Positions 1-7,335 of a DNA stretch of 63,874 nt are shown here, piece after piece. The position numbers and the translations under genes were made by a program. This stretch comes from JBOICV01 sp050740255 (GTDB taxonomy: Bacteria; Pseudomonadota; Gammaproteobacteria; Nevskiales; JBOICV01). The notes beneath the pieces are model-generated. The model did no database searches, had not been told where the DNA came from, and worked only from the letters and a program-made list of their open reading frames with translations. Position 1 is the stretch's first letter. Each line of letters begins with the position of its first letter. The DNA is taken from positions 1 through 63,874 of the forward strand of contig JBOICV010000110.1 of NCBI GenBank assembly GCA_050740255.1, written 5' to 3'.

Positions 1-65
1 CCGCCGAAGCCGGCGCCGACAATTGCTACTTTGGGGGCGACCTTGGGAGTGGCAATGACGCTCAT
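1..65 (-). CDS. FAD-dependent monooxygenase, N-terminal fragment
   Basis: Only the first 21 codons lie in the window; the gene runs off the left edge. The reading from the ATG at 65 ends in AIVGAGFGG, a GxGxxG dinucleotide-binding loop at the N-terminus, as in flavin-containing and Baeyer-Villiger monooxygenases. It is the last visible gene of a minus-strand run whose other members are a di-iron hydrolase, an SDR, an esterase and a full Baeyer-Villiger-like monooxygenase, so a second monooxygenase is the natural reading. The fragment alone cannot separate this from other FAD or NAD(P) Rossmann proteins. Confidence 0.6.
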   Translation of the reverse strand, partial: MSVIATPKVAPKVAIVGAGFG

Positions 66-142
66 TCGCTCGCGACCTGCAAAAAAAGGCCGCACAAGCA
101 TAGCCTGACCCCTAATTGGTGTCAGTCTGCCCGCAGGAGCGG

Positions 143-1006
143 TTACTTCTGTGTTTGGGCCACTATCGCATCGATGCGCGTCAGATAGTGGCGGTTGTCG
201 TGATCCCAGGGGTGAAAGCCGGGCCGGAAATAATCGAGCCAGGGCAGGATGAGCTTGCGGACGAAGCCGACTTTGCCGAAGGTGTAATGCCCCAGCGCGA
301 GCCAGCCGCGCCAGTCGCTCAACTTGCGCTCGTGGCCCACGATGCGCAGATAAAAGGGCAGCGCGATCGACCAGAAAATAATCGTCGCCATGATCAGGCC
401 ACCAACGCGTTCAATGTAGGCCAGCGGAGTCTTGCCGCGCACCGTGACCCATACGTCGTAAGCGACGGCCTTGTGCTCGGTCTCTTCCAGCGCATGCCAG
501 TTCCATAGCGCGGCGAACTTTGGCTCGGCGCCCTCCAGAATGCGCGGCTCTTTCAGCAAGCCGTCAGCCATGATCGCGGTGAAGTGCTCCAGCGCGATGG
601 TGGCCGAAAGCTGCCATGACCTGGGTGTGTATTTCTGCAACCACTTCAGCAAGCGGCCGACCACTCGCTCCATCCAGATCGTCGGCGGCACCCTGGCGAA
701 CATCGCTTCGTTGTATTCCTGGTGCTCGCGCCCGTGCATTGCTTCCTGGCCAATGAAGGCCGTCACGGCTTTTTGCAGCTCCGGATCGGTGATGCGGTCG
801 CGGTAATTGCGCACGCTGTCAATAAAGAAGCGCTCGCCGACCGGAAAGAACAGCGAAAGCGTATTCATGAACTGCGAGAGATGCACGTTGCCCTTGTTCC
901 AGGCAGCGATCTTCTCGGCTGGCAGCTTGAACTGCAGGTCGCGTCGCACGGGCAGCGGCGGCTCAGCCGATGCTGCAACGGCCTGAACATTCCCGGTGTG
1001 GTCCAT
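143..1006 (-). CDS. PF10118-type predicted metal-dependent hydrolase
   Basis: A 287-residue protein resembling the PF10118 'predicted metal-dependent hydrolase' family. The sequence shows a ferritin-like di-iron pattern: E58, E88-x-x-H91 (in QEAMHGREH), E140, and E175-x-x-H178 (in HALEETEHKAV). A hydrophobic stretch around residues 205-222 could be membrane-associated. The ATG at 1006 is preceded by GAGAAGG. Members of this family are often found beside SDRs and flavin monooxygenases, as here. The reaction is unknown. 'Hydrolase' is a legacy name, and the ligand pattern would fit a di-iron oxygenase equally well. I infer a role in the same pathway as the neighbouring monooxygenases. Confidence 0.8.
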   Translation of the reverse strand: MDHTGNVQAVAASAEPPLPVRRDLQFKLPAEKIAAWNKGNVHLSQFMNTLSLFFPVGERFFIDSVRNYRDRITDPELQKAVTAFIGQEAMHGREHQEYNEAMFARVPPTIWMERVVGRLLKWLQKYTPRSWQLSATIALEHFTAIMADGLLKEPRILEGAEPKFAALWNWHALEETEHKAVAYDVWVTVRGKTPLAYIERVGGLIMATIIFWSIALPFYLRIVGHERKLSDWRGWLALGHYTFGKVGFVRKLILPWLDYFRPGFHPWDHDNRHYLTRIDAIVAQTQK

Positions 1007-1104
1007 AAACCTTCTCGTTTAAATGTACCAGTGCTCACTGTAACAGTTCCGCGCCGGCAGTCATTGGCGCGAGCGCCACAGTGAGGGGGCGCGACGGCGA
1101 AGCG

Positions 1105-1941
1105 TTACATCGAAAGCTTGGCGAAGAAGACGGTAATGCGCTGGTACAGGGCCGGCAGCAGGCGCACCAGCCAGTCAATCACATAAGCATCCGGGCCGAC
1201 CAATACACGGCGCTTGTTCTTCTCCACGGCGCGGATGATCGTTCGTGCGGCGCTGTTGGCGGTGGTGATGAAGTTCTTCTCGAATTTTGCGCTGGCGGTT
1301 GCCGGATCTGCCTCAACACCGAGGCTGCTCACGCTTGAGTCGAGGCGCGCGGCTTTGGCGATATTGGTCTTGATTCCGCCGGGATGCACCGAGGTGGCGG
1401 ACAAGCCGCAATTCATCATGTCCAATTCCTGCCGCAACGACTCGGTGAAACCGCGGACCGCGAACTTGGCCGCGTTGTAAGCCGACTGTGACGGAATGCC
1501 CACGAGCCCGAACACGCTGGAAGTGTTGATGATGTGGCCTTCACCAGCTGTTTTGAGATGCGGCAGAAAAGCCTTGGTGCCGTAGACCACGCCCCAGAAG
1601 TTGATATTGAACAGCCACTCGAAGTCTTCGTAGCGCATGCCCTCGACCGTGGCGCCCAGCGCCACGCCGGCATTGTTGAAAATCAGATTGACCTTGCCAT
1701 GATCCTTTACGACTTGATCCGCCCAGCTATACATCGCCGCGCGGTTGGCGACGTCCAGCTTTTGCGCGGTGACTTTGACGCCCAGCGCGCGCGCTTTCTC
1801 AGCCGTTTCCAGCAGACCCTGCTCGTTGACATCCGACAGTGCCAGATGGCATTTGCGCTGCGCCAGCTCCAGCGCCAGTTCGCGCCCCATGCCGGAACCG
1901 GCGCCGGTGATGGCGGCGACTTTGTTTTCAAAAGACTTCAC
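1105..1941 (-). CDS. Short-chain dehydrogenase/reductase
   Basis: A classical SDR of 278 residues. It has the cofactor motif TGAGSGMG at residues 12-19, NNAG at 89-92, a catalytic Ser at 141-142 and Y155-x-x-x-K159. The family oxidises alcohols or reduces ketones with NAD(P). The start is a GTG at 1941 preceded by AGGGAG. The C-terminal 25 residues are hydrophobic and basic, as in SDRs that sit on membranes. It lies between the esterase and the di-iron protein, so oxidation of an alcohol to a ketone for Baeyer-Villiger attack is a reasonable inference. The substrate is not shown by the sequence. Confidence 0.88.
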   Translation of the reverse strand: MKSFENKVAAITGAGSGMGRELALELAQRKCHLALSDVNEQGLLETAEKARALGVKVTAQKLDVANRAAMYSWADQVVKDHGKVNLIFNNAGVALGATVEGMRYEDFEWLFNINFWGVVYGTKAFLPHLKTAGEGHIINTSSVFGLVGIPSQSAYNAAKFAVRGFTESLRQELDMMNCGLSATSVHPGGIKTNIAKAARLDSSVSSLGVEADPATASAKFEKNFITTANSAARTIIRAVEKNKRRVLVGPDAYVIDWLVRLLPALYQRITVFFAKLSM

Positions 1942-1971
1942 GTGAACTCCCTATGAGGTTATATGTTTTCT

Positions 1972-2101
1972 TGTCATTCTGAGGAGTCCTTCGACTTCGC
2001 TCAGGACAGGCTCCGGCGACGAAGAATCTGCGCCTTGATTGCGCGCGAGATTCTTCCCCCGGTTTTCGCCGGGGCTAAAGGCGACGGTGCTCAGAATGAC
2101 A
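1972..2101. repeat. 130-bp palindromic intergenic element
   Basis: The 12-bp terminal inverted repeats TGTCATTCTGAG (1972-1983) and CTCAGAATGACA (2090-2101) bound the unit. Inside are paired arms around 'gaagaatctgcgc' and 'gcgcgagattcttc', plus a TTCGACTTCGCTCAGGACAGG segment also found near 50.7 and 63.4 kb. It lies between the SDR start and the esterase stop and should fold into one large hairpin in the operon transcript. Confidence 0.75.
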
Positions 2102-2106
2102 GCTTA

Positions 2107-3192
2107 CTAGTTGGGCAAAGGCCGGTCGCGCATGAATTCGAGCATGCGCCCAGTCCACTGCGTCGGCCAGAGCAGATGGCGCAAGCTGCCGAGGGTAAGC
2201 AATTGGGTGGGATCGCCGTCGTAGCTGCAGCTCGCGTCGCATTGCGTCGCCTCGCCCTGCTGCAGATCAATGAGCACTCGCTCGTATTCCACCTGCGGCA
2301 TTGACTGCGCCATGGTCGCGCTGAAGTTTTCGCTGCCGGTCTGGCAGATGCCGCCGATGTCACAATCGTTGTGAATCGTCATCACCGGCCGCAGGTTATT
2401 GCCGAACGGCGCCTGCGGGCAGGGGTCGCCAATATCGCGGAAGGGATCCGGGCTGGAATAAACCGACATCGCCGCGATACCCGGTGTGTTGAGACCGTAA
2501 ATAATTGCCATGGCCGCGCCGTTTGAGTGGCCCGACAGGTACAGACGCTGTGCGTCCACAACGCCGCGCGCCTGCACTTCGTGGATGAAATGATCGATGG
2601 TTGCAACGTCCACGTTCAGCGCCGGATCTTTGCGGTCGAAGTTGCGGTACCAGTTGTCGAAACCCCAGGCGTGATCGTCAGGGAATGGATAGAAATGTTG
2701 CTTGTCGCGCCCTTCGATCACCAGAAAACTGAAGCCGGGCCGCGCGGGATCGCCGCTCAAATCCGCCGTGCCGATCAGGAATTCCATGCCGTTGATTATC
2801 GTCTGCGGATCGCCGGGGAATAGCGAGCCGCCCAGAAACGTCAGCAAGGGCAGCGGCGTCTGTGCTGAAGCGTTGGCCGGTGTGTGCAGGCAGGCTTCGC
2901 GCGGCGTACCCAGAGGGTCGGTCCAGGTCAGCAACTCGCCACCGCGCAGCGGGCAGAGCAATTCCACCGGATACAGATTGGCCAGCGTCCCGACTAACGA
3001 GGGGCCGGCTGGGCGCGGCGGATCGCCGTGAACGCCGGCGCACTCGGCGCCCGTCGCCGCTTGTGGCGCAACCGCTGTAGCACGGGCACCACCGCCGCTG
3101 GAGGAGCCAGGCGAGAAGCCGTCGTCCGAGTCACTCTTGCAGCCGACCAGCAATAGGCCGGTGGCGGCCAATACCATCAGGGCGCAGCGCAT
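2107..3192 (-). CDS. Lipoprotein esterase (alpha/beta hydrolase, PHB-depolymerase-like)
   Basis: A 361-residue protein with a lipoprotein signal peptide (lipobox LVGC, Cys18) and a low-complexity Ser/Gly linker. The nucleophile elbow GHSNG has Ser223 in the context LYLSGHSNGAAMA, as in poly-hydroxybutyrate depolymerase and feruloyl-esterase-like hydrolases. The ATG at 3192 is preferred over the upstream TTG at 3213 because GGAGGAG lies just before it and the signal peptide then begins correctly. Several Cys pairs suggest disulfides in an exported, outer-membrane-anchored enzyme. The position directly downstream of the Baeyer-Villiger-like gene suggests that it cleaves the ester product, but the lipoprotein location argues for an external substrate, so this is open. 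Confidence 0.75.
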   Translation of the reverse strand: MRCALMVLAATGLLLVGCKSDSDDGFSPGSSSGGGARATAVAPQAATGAECAGVHGDPPRPAGPSLVGTLANLYPVELLCPLRGGELLTWTDPLGTPREACLHTPANASAQTPLPLLTFLGGSLFPGDPQTIINGMEFLIGTADLSGDPARPGFSFLVIEGRDKQHFYPFPDDHAWGFDNWYRNFDRKDPALNVDVATIDHFIHEVQARGVVDAQRLYLSGHSNGAAMAIIYGLNTPGIAAMSVYSSPDPFRDIGDPCPQAPFGNNLRPVMTIHNDCDIGGICQTGSENFSATMAQSMPQVEYERVLIDLQQGEATQCDASCSYDGDPTQLLTLGSLRHLLWPTQWTGRMLEFMRDRPLPN

Positions 3193-3243
3193 GGCTCTCC
3201 TCCAGAGTCCCAAGCTATCCCGTCAATCTTAGCCCGGCTGCGT

Positions 3244-4848
3244 CTAGGCGGCTTCCTGCGCCAGATCTTGGGCCGTTGCGACAGCGACCTCGGGATGAAG
3301 CTCGTAGGCGGCGGCATCGAAGCGTCGCGTGGAGCGGCGGAACTGCCAGGTGAAGCCCGGCCACAAGGTTACGTTCTTGCCGTTCGGCAGCAGATACCAA
3401 CTGCGGCATCCGCCCACCGACCAGATGGCTTCTTTGGCATGCTCCTGCAGCTTGCGGTTGTAACTCGCCTGCGCCGCGGGCTTTACGTCCACAAACTTGA
3501 GGCTCTTCTCGCGCAAGGTGCGCAGTGCGCCCATGACATAGGCGATCTGCGACTCGATCATGTAGACCATCGAGTTGTGGCCCAGTCCCGTATTCGGCCC
3601 CATCAGCAGGAATAGATTCGGGAAGCCAGACACAGTTGTGCCGCGGAAGGCTTCGGGGCCTTCTTTCCAGGCATCCAGAATGTCCTGCCCGTTGCGGCCG
3701 TAAATCACGCCGCGCGGCAGCGGGTCGGTGGCGCGGAAGCCGGTGCCGAAAATGATGGCGTCCACCGGGCGTTCGACGCCGTCGTCCGTCACCACGCTGC
3801 GCGCGCGCACTTCGCGAATACCATTGGTAATCACGTCCACATTCGACTGCGCCAGCGCTGGATAATAGTCGTCCGAAATCAGCACGCGCTTACAGCCCAT
3901 GACGTAATTGGGCGTGACTTTCTTGCGCAGCTCGGGATTCCTGATTTGCTTGCGGAGATGACCCAGCGCCACGTACTGCAAGAGTTTCATCAGCTTCGGA
4001 TTGACCACGAAGGCCAGCGCGCGTGCTTCGAGCTGGGTGTAGAGCGCGCCGCGAAATAGTTTCTGGGTGAACGGCAGCCACTTGAACAGCCAATGCTCGA
4101 AAGCTGAGATGGCCCGGTCGGGCTTGGGTACAATCCAGGGCGGCGTGCGCTGGTAAAGATCGAGCTTGGCGACCTTGGGCTGGATTTGCGGCACAAACTG
4201 GATGGAGCTGGCGCCGGTGCCGAGCACCGCCACGCGCTTGCCGCCGAGGTCGTAGTCGTGGTTCCAGTCCTGGGAGTGGAAGCTCAGGCCCTCGAAGGTC
4301 TCCAGGCCCTTGAGTTTGGGATAAGACGGCGTGCTGAGTCCGCCCATGCCGGATACGACTACCTGTGCTTTGAGCGTCTGGGTCGGCGGCAGCGCTGGGT
4401 CCTGCAAGTTCAGTGCATCACCCGGCTTGATGTCACGCTGCTGCATATAGTCTTTCAATGCGTGCGCGTCGGTAGTGCGCAACTGCCACTGGCCGCTGCT
4501 CTCATCGAAGGTCGCACCGATAACGATGGTGTTGAAACGCACATGCGCCAGCAGCTCGTGCTTCTCCGCCGAATGGCGCAAATAAGCCTGGATCTCCTTC
4601 TGCGGAGAAAACATGCGCGACCATTTCGGGTTGGGCTCGAAGGAGAAGGAGTAGAGGTGCGATTGGACGTCGCAGGCGCAGCCGGGGTAGTGGTTTTCCC
4701 ACCAGGTGCCGCCGACGTCGGTATTTTTTTCCAGCACCACGAAGTCGTGGATGCCGGCCTTTTTCAGTTGGATAGCCATACCCAGCCCGGAGAATCCGGT
4801 GCCGATGATGGCAATCTGCGTATTCGTTTTCGGCGTTAAACCCTGCAT
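3244..4848 (-). CDS. Baeyer-Villiger-type flavin monooxygenase
   Basis: A 534-residue flavoprotein. It has an FAD-binding GTGFSG at residues 16-21, GTWW at 47-50, the Baeyer-Villiger fingerprint F183-x-G-x-x-x-H189-x-x-x-W193 followed by N, and a second NADPH-binding GTGASS at 208-213. Known members insert oxygen next to ketones to make esters or lactones, using NADPH and O2. The start at 4848 has AAGGA seven bases upstream; the longer frame to 4920 lacks one. An extra segment of about 30 residues (about 125-158) lies between the FAD and NADPH domains. The divergent TetR gene and its palindromes very likely control it. The substrate (cyclic ketone, steroid or alkanone) is not determined. Confidence 0.88.
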   Translation of the reverse strand: MQGLTPKTNTQIAIIGTGFSGLGMAIQLKKAGIHDFVVLEKNTDVGGTWWENHYPGCACDVQSHLYSFSFEPNPKWSRMFSPQKEIQAYLRHSAEKHELLAHVRFNTIVIGATFDESSGQWQLRTTDAHALKDYMQQRDIKPGDALNLQDPALPPTQTLKAQVVVSGMGGLSTPSYPKLKGLETFEGLSFHSQDWNHDYDLGGKRVAVLGTGASSIQFVPQIQPKVAKLDLYQRTPPWIVPKPDRAISAFEHWLFKWLPFTQKLFRGALYTQLEARALAFVVNPKLMKLLQYVALGHLRKQIRNPELRKKVTPNYVMGCKRVLISDDYYPALAQSNVDVITNGIREVRARSVVTDDGVERPVDAIIFGTGFRATDPLPRGVIYGRNGQDILDAWKEGPEAFRGTTVSGFPNLFLLMGPNTGLGHNSMVYMIESQIAYVMGALRTLREKSLKFVDVKPAAQASYNRKLQEHAKEAIWSVGGCRSWYLLPNGKNVTLWPGFTWQFRRSTRRFDAAAYELHPEVAVATAQDLAQEAA

Positions 4849-4960
4849 AGCTTCATCCTTTCTCGAAATCATGTTGACTCGGCTCCTCAATACAGTGGCA
4901 GCTTGGAACACCCGGTGCATTCGCTGGAATGACAGCGCGCCCCGGCACTAGGGCAACAAC

Positions 4961-4978
4961 TGACAACGAACCATGTCA
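4961..4978. promoter_or_regulatory. Candidate TetR operator, copy 1
   Basis: A perfect palindrome TGACA-N8-TGTCA in the divergent gap between the monooxygenase (start 4848) and the TetR gene (start 5016). An identical architecture recurs 27 bp downstream. Spacing and symmetry suit a TetR dimer; the assignment is inference from position. Confidence 0.6.
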
Positions 4979-4987
4979 CTTTACATC

Positions 4988-5005
4988 TGACAATCTCTCA
5001 TGTCA
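4988..5005. promoter_or_regulatory. Candidate TetR operator, copy 2
   Basis: A second TGACA-N8-TGTCA palindrome, ending 10 bp before the TetR start codon. Its position would allow autorepression as well as control of the divergent catabolic genes. The eight spacer bases differ between the copies (acgaacca against atctctca), so only the arms are conserved, as expected for a binding site rather than a duplication. Confidence 0.6.
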
Positions 5006-5015
5006 ATATGTACTT

Positions 5016-5678
5016 ATGGCAGCCAGAACGGGGTCGGCGGAAGGCCGCAAATACCGCGGGATTAGCCCCATCCAGCGCCGCGCGGAACGTCGAGCAAAAT
5101 TGATCGAAGCCGGCATTCACATATTTGGCTCACAAGGCTTTCACGCGGCCACGGTCAAGCAGATTTGCAGCACGGCAAGGCTCACCGAGCGTTATTTCTA
5201 TGAATCGTTCGAGAATCTGAACGCTTTATTCGGCGCGGCCTACGATCACCAGCTCGAACGCCTGCGCGACACGATGGTGCAGGCGCTGGCCGGGGCGCCG
5301 AGGAATGTCGAGGCGATGGCCGAGACTTTGCTGCGCGCCTACTACAACATCCTGCAGCGTGAACCGCTGCTGGCGCGCATCCTGTTGATCGAAATTTACG
5401 GCACCACCCAGGATATGAACCGCCTTTACCAGCGCGGCGTACTGGATTTCGCCCAATTGGTCCGCGGGATTATTCAGGCGAACTTTCGGCTGGAGCGGCA
5501 GGATGGACTCGATGCCGGCCTGATCTCGACCGCGGTAATAGGCGCGGCCATCCACCTCGGCACCGGCTGGTATCTGAGCGGCTACCGCGAGTCGCTGGAA
5601 ACCATGGTCACCAATTCCCACGCCATCATTACCGCGGTCACCGAGAAGCTGACGACAAGAATGCCGCAGGCCGGCTAA
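5016..5678 (+). CDS. TetR/AcrR family transcriptional regulator
   Basis: A 220-residue regulator. The N-terminal helix-turn-helix region runs from about residue 24 to 70 (LIEAGIHIFGSQGFHAATVK, then ICSTARLTERYFYESFEN), a clear TetR_N signature. The rest is helical ligand-binding domain. I chose the ATG at 5016 because the longer frame from 4929 reads through the palindromic operators. It faces the Baeyer-Villiger cluster and probably represses it until a substrate or pathway ester binds. The following one-TM gene begins about 43 bp after its stop and may be co-transcribed. Confidence 0.88.
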   Translation: MAARTGSAEGRKYRGISPIQRRAERRAKLIEAGIHIFGSQGFHAATVKQICSTARLTERYFYESFENLNALFGAAYDHQLERLRDTMVQALAGAPRNVEAMAETLLRAYYNILQREPLLARILLIEIYGTTQDMNRLYQRGVLDFAQLVRGIIQANFRLERQDGLDAGLISTAVIGAAIHLGTGWYLSGYRESLETMVTNSHAIITAVTEKLTTRMPQAG

Positions 5679-5720
5679 CCGGTCTCTTTGCACTCGGAAG
5701 AGAATCGGCCATCATGCTGC

Positions 5721-6533
5721 ATGGCCCGAAACTGGCTGGAACCCCCGGAGTGGTGGAAAAGACATAAACCACTGCGCTGGATGCTGGTCTTCGCGATTCT
5801 GCTTTTTGCTTACGCGAAGTTTGATGACTGGCGCGACCGTCGGGCGACGGAAACTCCCAGGGCCGCGAGTACTGAGCAGGCGCCACCCGCGTCCGCCGCG
5901 GGGCCCGAGGAAGTCGCACCGCCGCCTGCGCCACCTGCCGAGCCCGCGCCCGCCGTCGCCGCGAAAGCCAAGCCGCCGGTGCCGCCGGTAGTTGAGGCCG
6001 AAGCTGCGCCTCCGGCCAGCCCAGCGGAAACCGTGCCGCCGCCCGATCCGATGGCGCGCTACACGCAGGTGGAAACCCAACGCGTCACGCTGATGACGCA
6101 GCGCAGTTACGACAGCGTCGAGGCGGTGACGGAAATCTTGCAGAAATCCGGTTACAGCGGCGAACTCACTACTCAGGAGCGCAGGTCCCGCCGCAACTAT
6201 CCGCCGCATCGGCTGGACACACTGGAGCTCGCTGAGTTCAAACATCTTGGCAGTGTGGGCAAACTCCGGCTCGAATTTTTCAACGACCGCTTGTACGAGG
6301 CCTATTTTCAGCCGGCTAAAGCCGGCGACTACCTGTACAAGCTGCGCAAGAAACAGCGGCTTAAACGCGACCAGAGCGGCCGCACCGAACACGTGCAAGG
6401 ACATCTGCGCATCGCCAGCAATATTGATCTGGCGGAAAGCGATGTAGGCAAGGCGCTAAAGGTCGCGCCCTTTATATTGTGGCAAGACCTGCGGCTGATT
6501 CAGCAGTTGAAGGACTGGGGTCCGATACGCTAA
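5721..6533 (+). CDS. Single-pass membrane protein with proline/alanine-rich linker
   Basis: I do not recognise a named family. The protein has about 270 residues, with one transmembrane helix near the N-terminus (RWMLVFAILLFAYAKF) and a Pro/Ala/Glu-rich linker of about 75 residues. A C-terminal domain of about 150 residues contains several Tyr, Arg and Lys clusters and probably faces the periplasm. The ATG at 5721 is preferred; an in-frame TTG at 5688 would add 11 residues. The gene lies between TetR and the aldolase, 16 bp before the latter, suggesting co-transcription. The architecture resembles cell-envelope spacer proteins such as TonB-like or inhibitor-like anchors, but function is unknown. 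Confidence 0.7.
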   Translation: MARNWLEPPEWWKRHKPLRWMLVFAILLFAYAKFDDWRDRRATETPRAASTEQAPPASAAGPEEVAPPPAPPAEPAPAVAAKAKPPVPPVVEAEAAPPASPAETVPPPDPMARYTQVETQRVTLMTQRSYDSVEAVTEILQKSGYSGELTTQERRSRRNYPPHRLDTLELAEFKHLGSVGKLRLEFFNDRLYEAYFQPAKAGDYLYKLRKKQRLKRDQSGRTEHVQGHLRIASNIDLAESDVGKALKVAPFILWQDLRLIQQLKDWGPIR

Positions 6534-6549
6534 GGGGAATGAGGTAGCC

Positions 6550-7326
6550 ATGAGCACAAGAGCCATTAGAGCAGCATCGAAAGTACAGCAGCAGGTGTCG
6601 TCCGAGGAATGGGAGGCGCGGGTCAATTTGGCTGCCGCCTATCGCCTGGTCGCGCTGTTCGGCTGGGACGATCTCGTGTTCACGCACATCTCTGCGCGTG
6701 TGTCGGGGCCCGAGCACCACTTCTTGATAAATCCCTATGGTTTTCTGTTTGAGGAGATCACGGCCTCAAGCCTCGTGAAAGTGGATTTGCAGGGCCGCAA
6801 ACTGATGGACTCACCCTATGAGATCAATCCGGCCGGCTTCACCATTCATAGCTGCATCCACGCCGCACGCGAAGATGCGCAATGCGTGATGCACGTGCAC
6901 TCACTCAATGGGGTCGCCGTGTCGGCGCAGAAGAATGGCCTGTTGCCGATCTCGCAGCAGTCTACTTTGGTGCTGTCCTCGCTGGCCTATCACGACTACG
7001 AGGGCATTGCGCTGCGCGAGGACGAGCAGCCGCGGCTGGTGCGTGATCTCGGCGCGAAGAATTTCCTGATGTTGCGCAATCACGGGCTGCTGACGGTGGG
7101 CGCAACGCCGGCCGACGCCTTTCTGTTCATGTACGTATTCGAAGCAGCCTGCATGATTCAGGTACGGGCGCAGGCGGGCGGCAGTGAACTGATTCCAGTC
7201 GCGAAACCCGTCCTCGACGGCGTAATGGCGGCTGCCGCGCAGGTGACGCGCGGTATGGGTGGCTTGCTGGCCTGGCCGGGTTTGCTGCGCAAGCTTGATC
7301 GGGTCAATCCCGGCTTTCGCGATTGA
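6550..7326 (+). CDS. Class II aldolase/adducin family protein
   Basis: A 258-residue protein with the class II aldolase (AraD/FucA-like) fold signatures: THISAR near residue 40, a metal-binding HVH near 116 followed by HSLNG, and RNHGLL near 178. Known members are zinc-dependent aldolases or epimerases acting on sugar phosphates, and many proteobacterial members of this length are uncharacterised. The ATG at 6550 has GAGG upstream. A sugar pathway is not evident nearby, so the substrate is unknown. It may belong with the TetR-led transcript. Confidence 0.85.
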   Translation: MSTRAIRAASKVQQQVSSEEWEARVNLAAAYRLVALFGWDDLVFTHISARVSGPEHHFLINPYGFLFEEITASSLVKVDLQGRKLMDSPYEINPAGFTIHSCIHAAREDAQCVMHVHSLNGVAVSAQKNGLLPISQQSTLVLSSLAYHDYEGIALREDEQPRLVRDLGAKNFLMLRNHGLLTVGATPADAFLFMYVFEAACMIQVRAQAGGSELIPVAKPVLDGVMAAAAQVTRGMGGLLAWPGLLRKLDRVNPGFRD

Positions 7327-7335
7327 AAAACAGCC

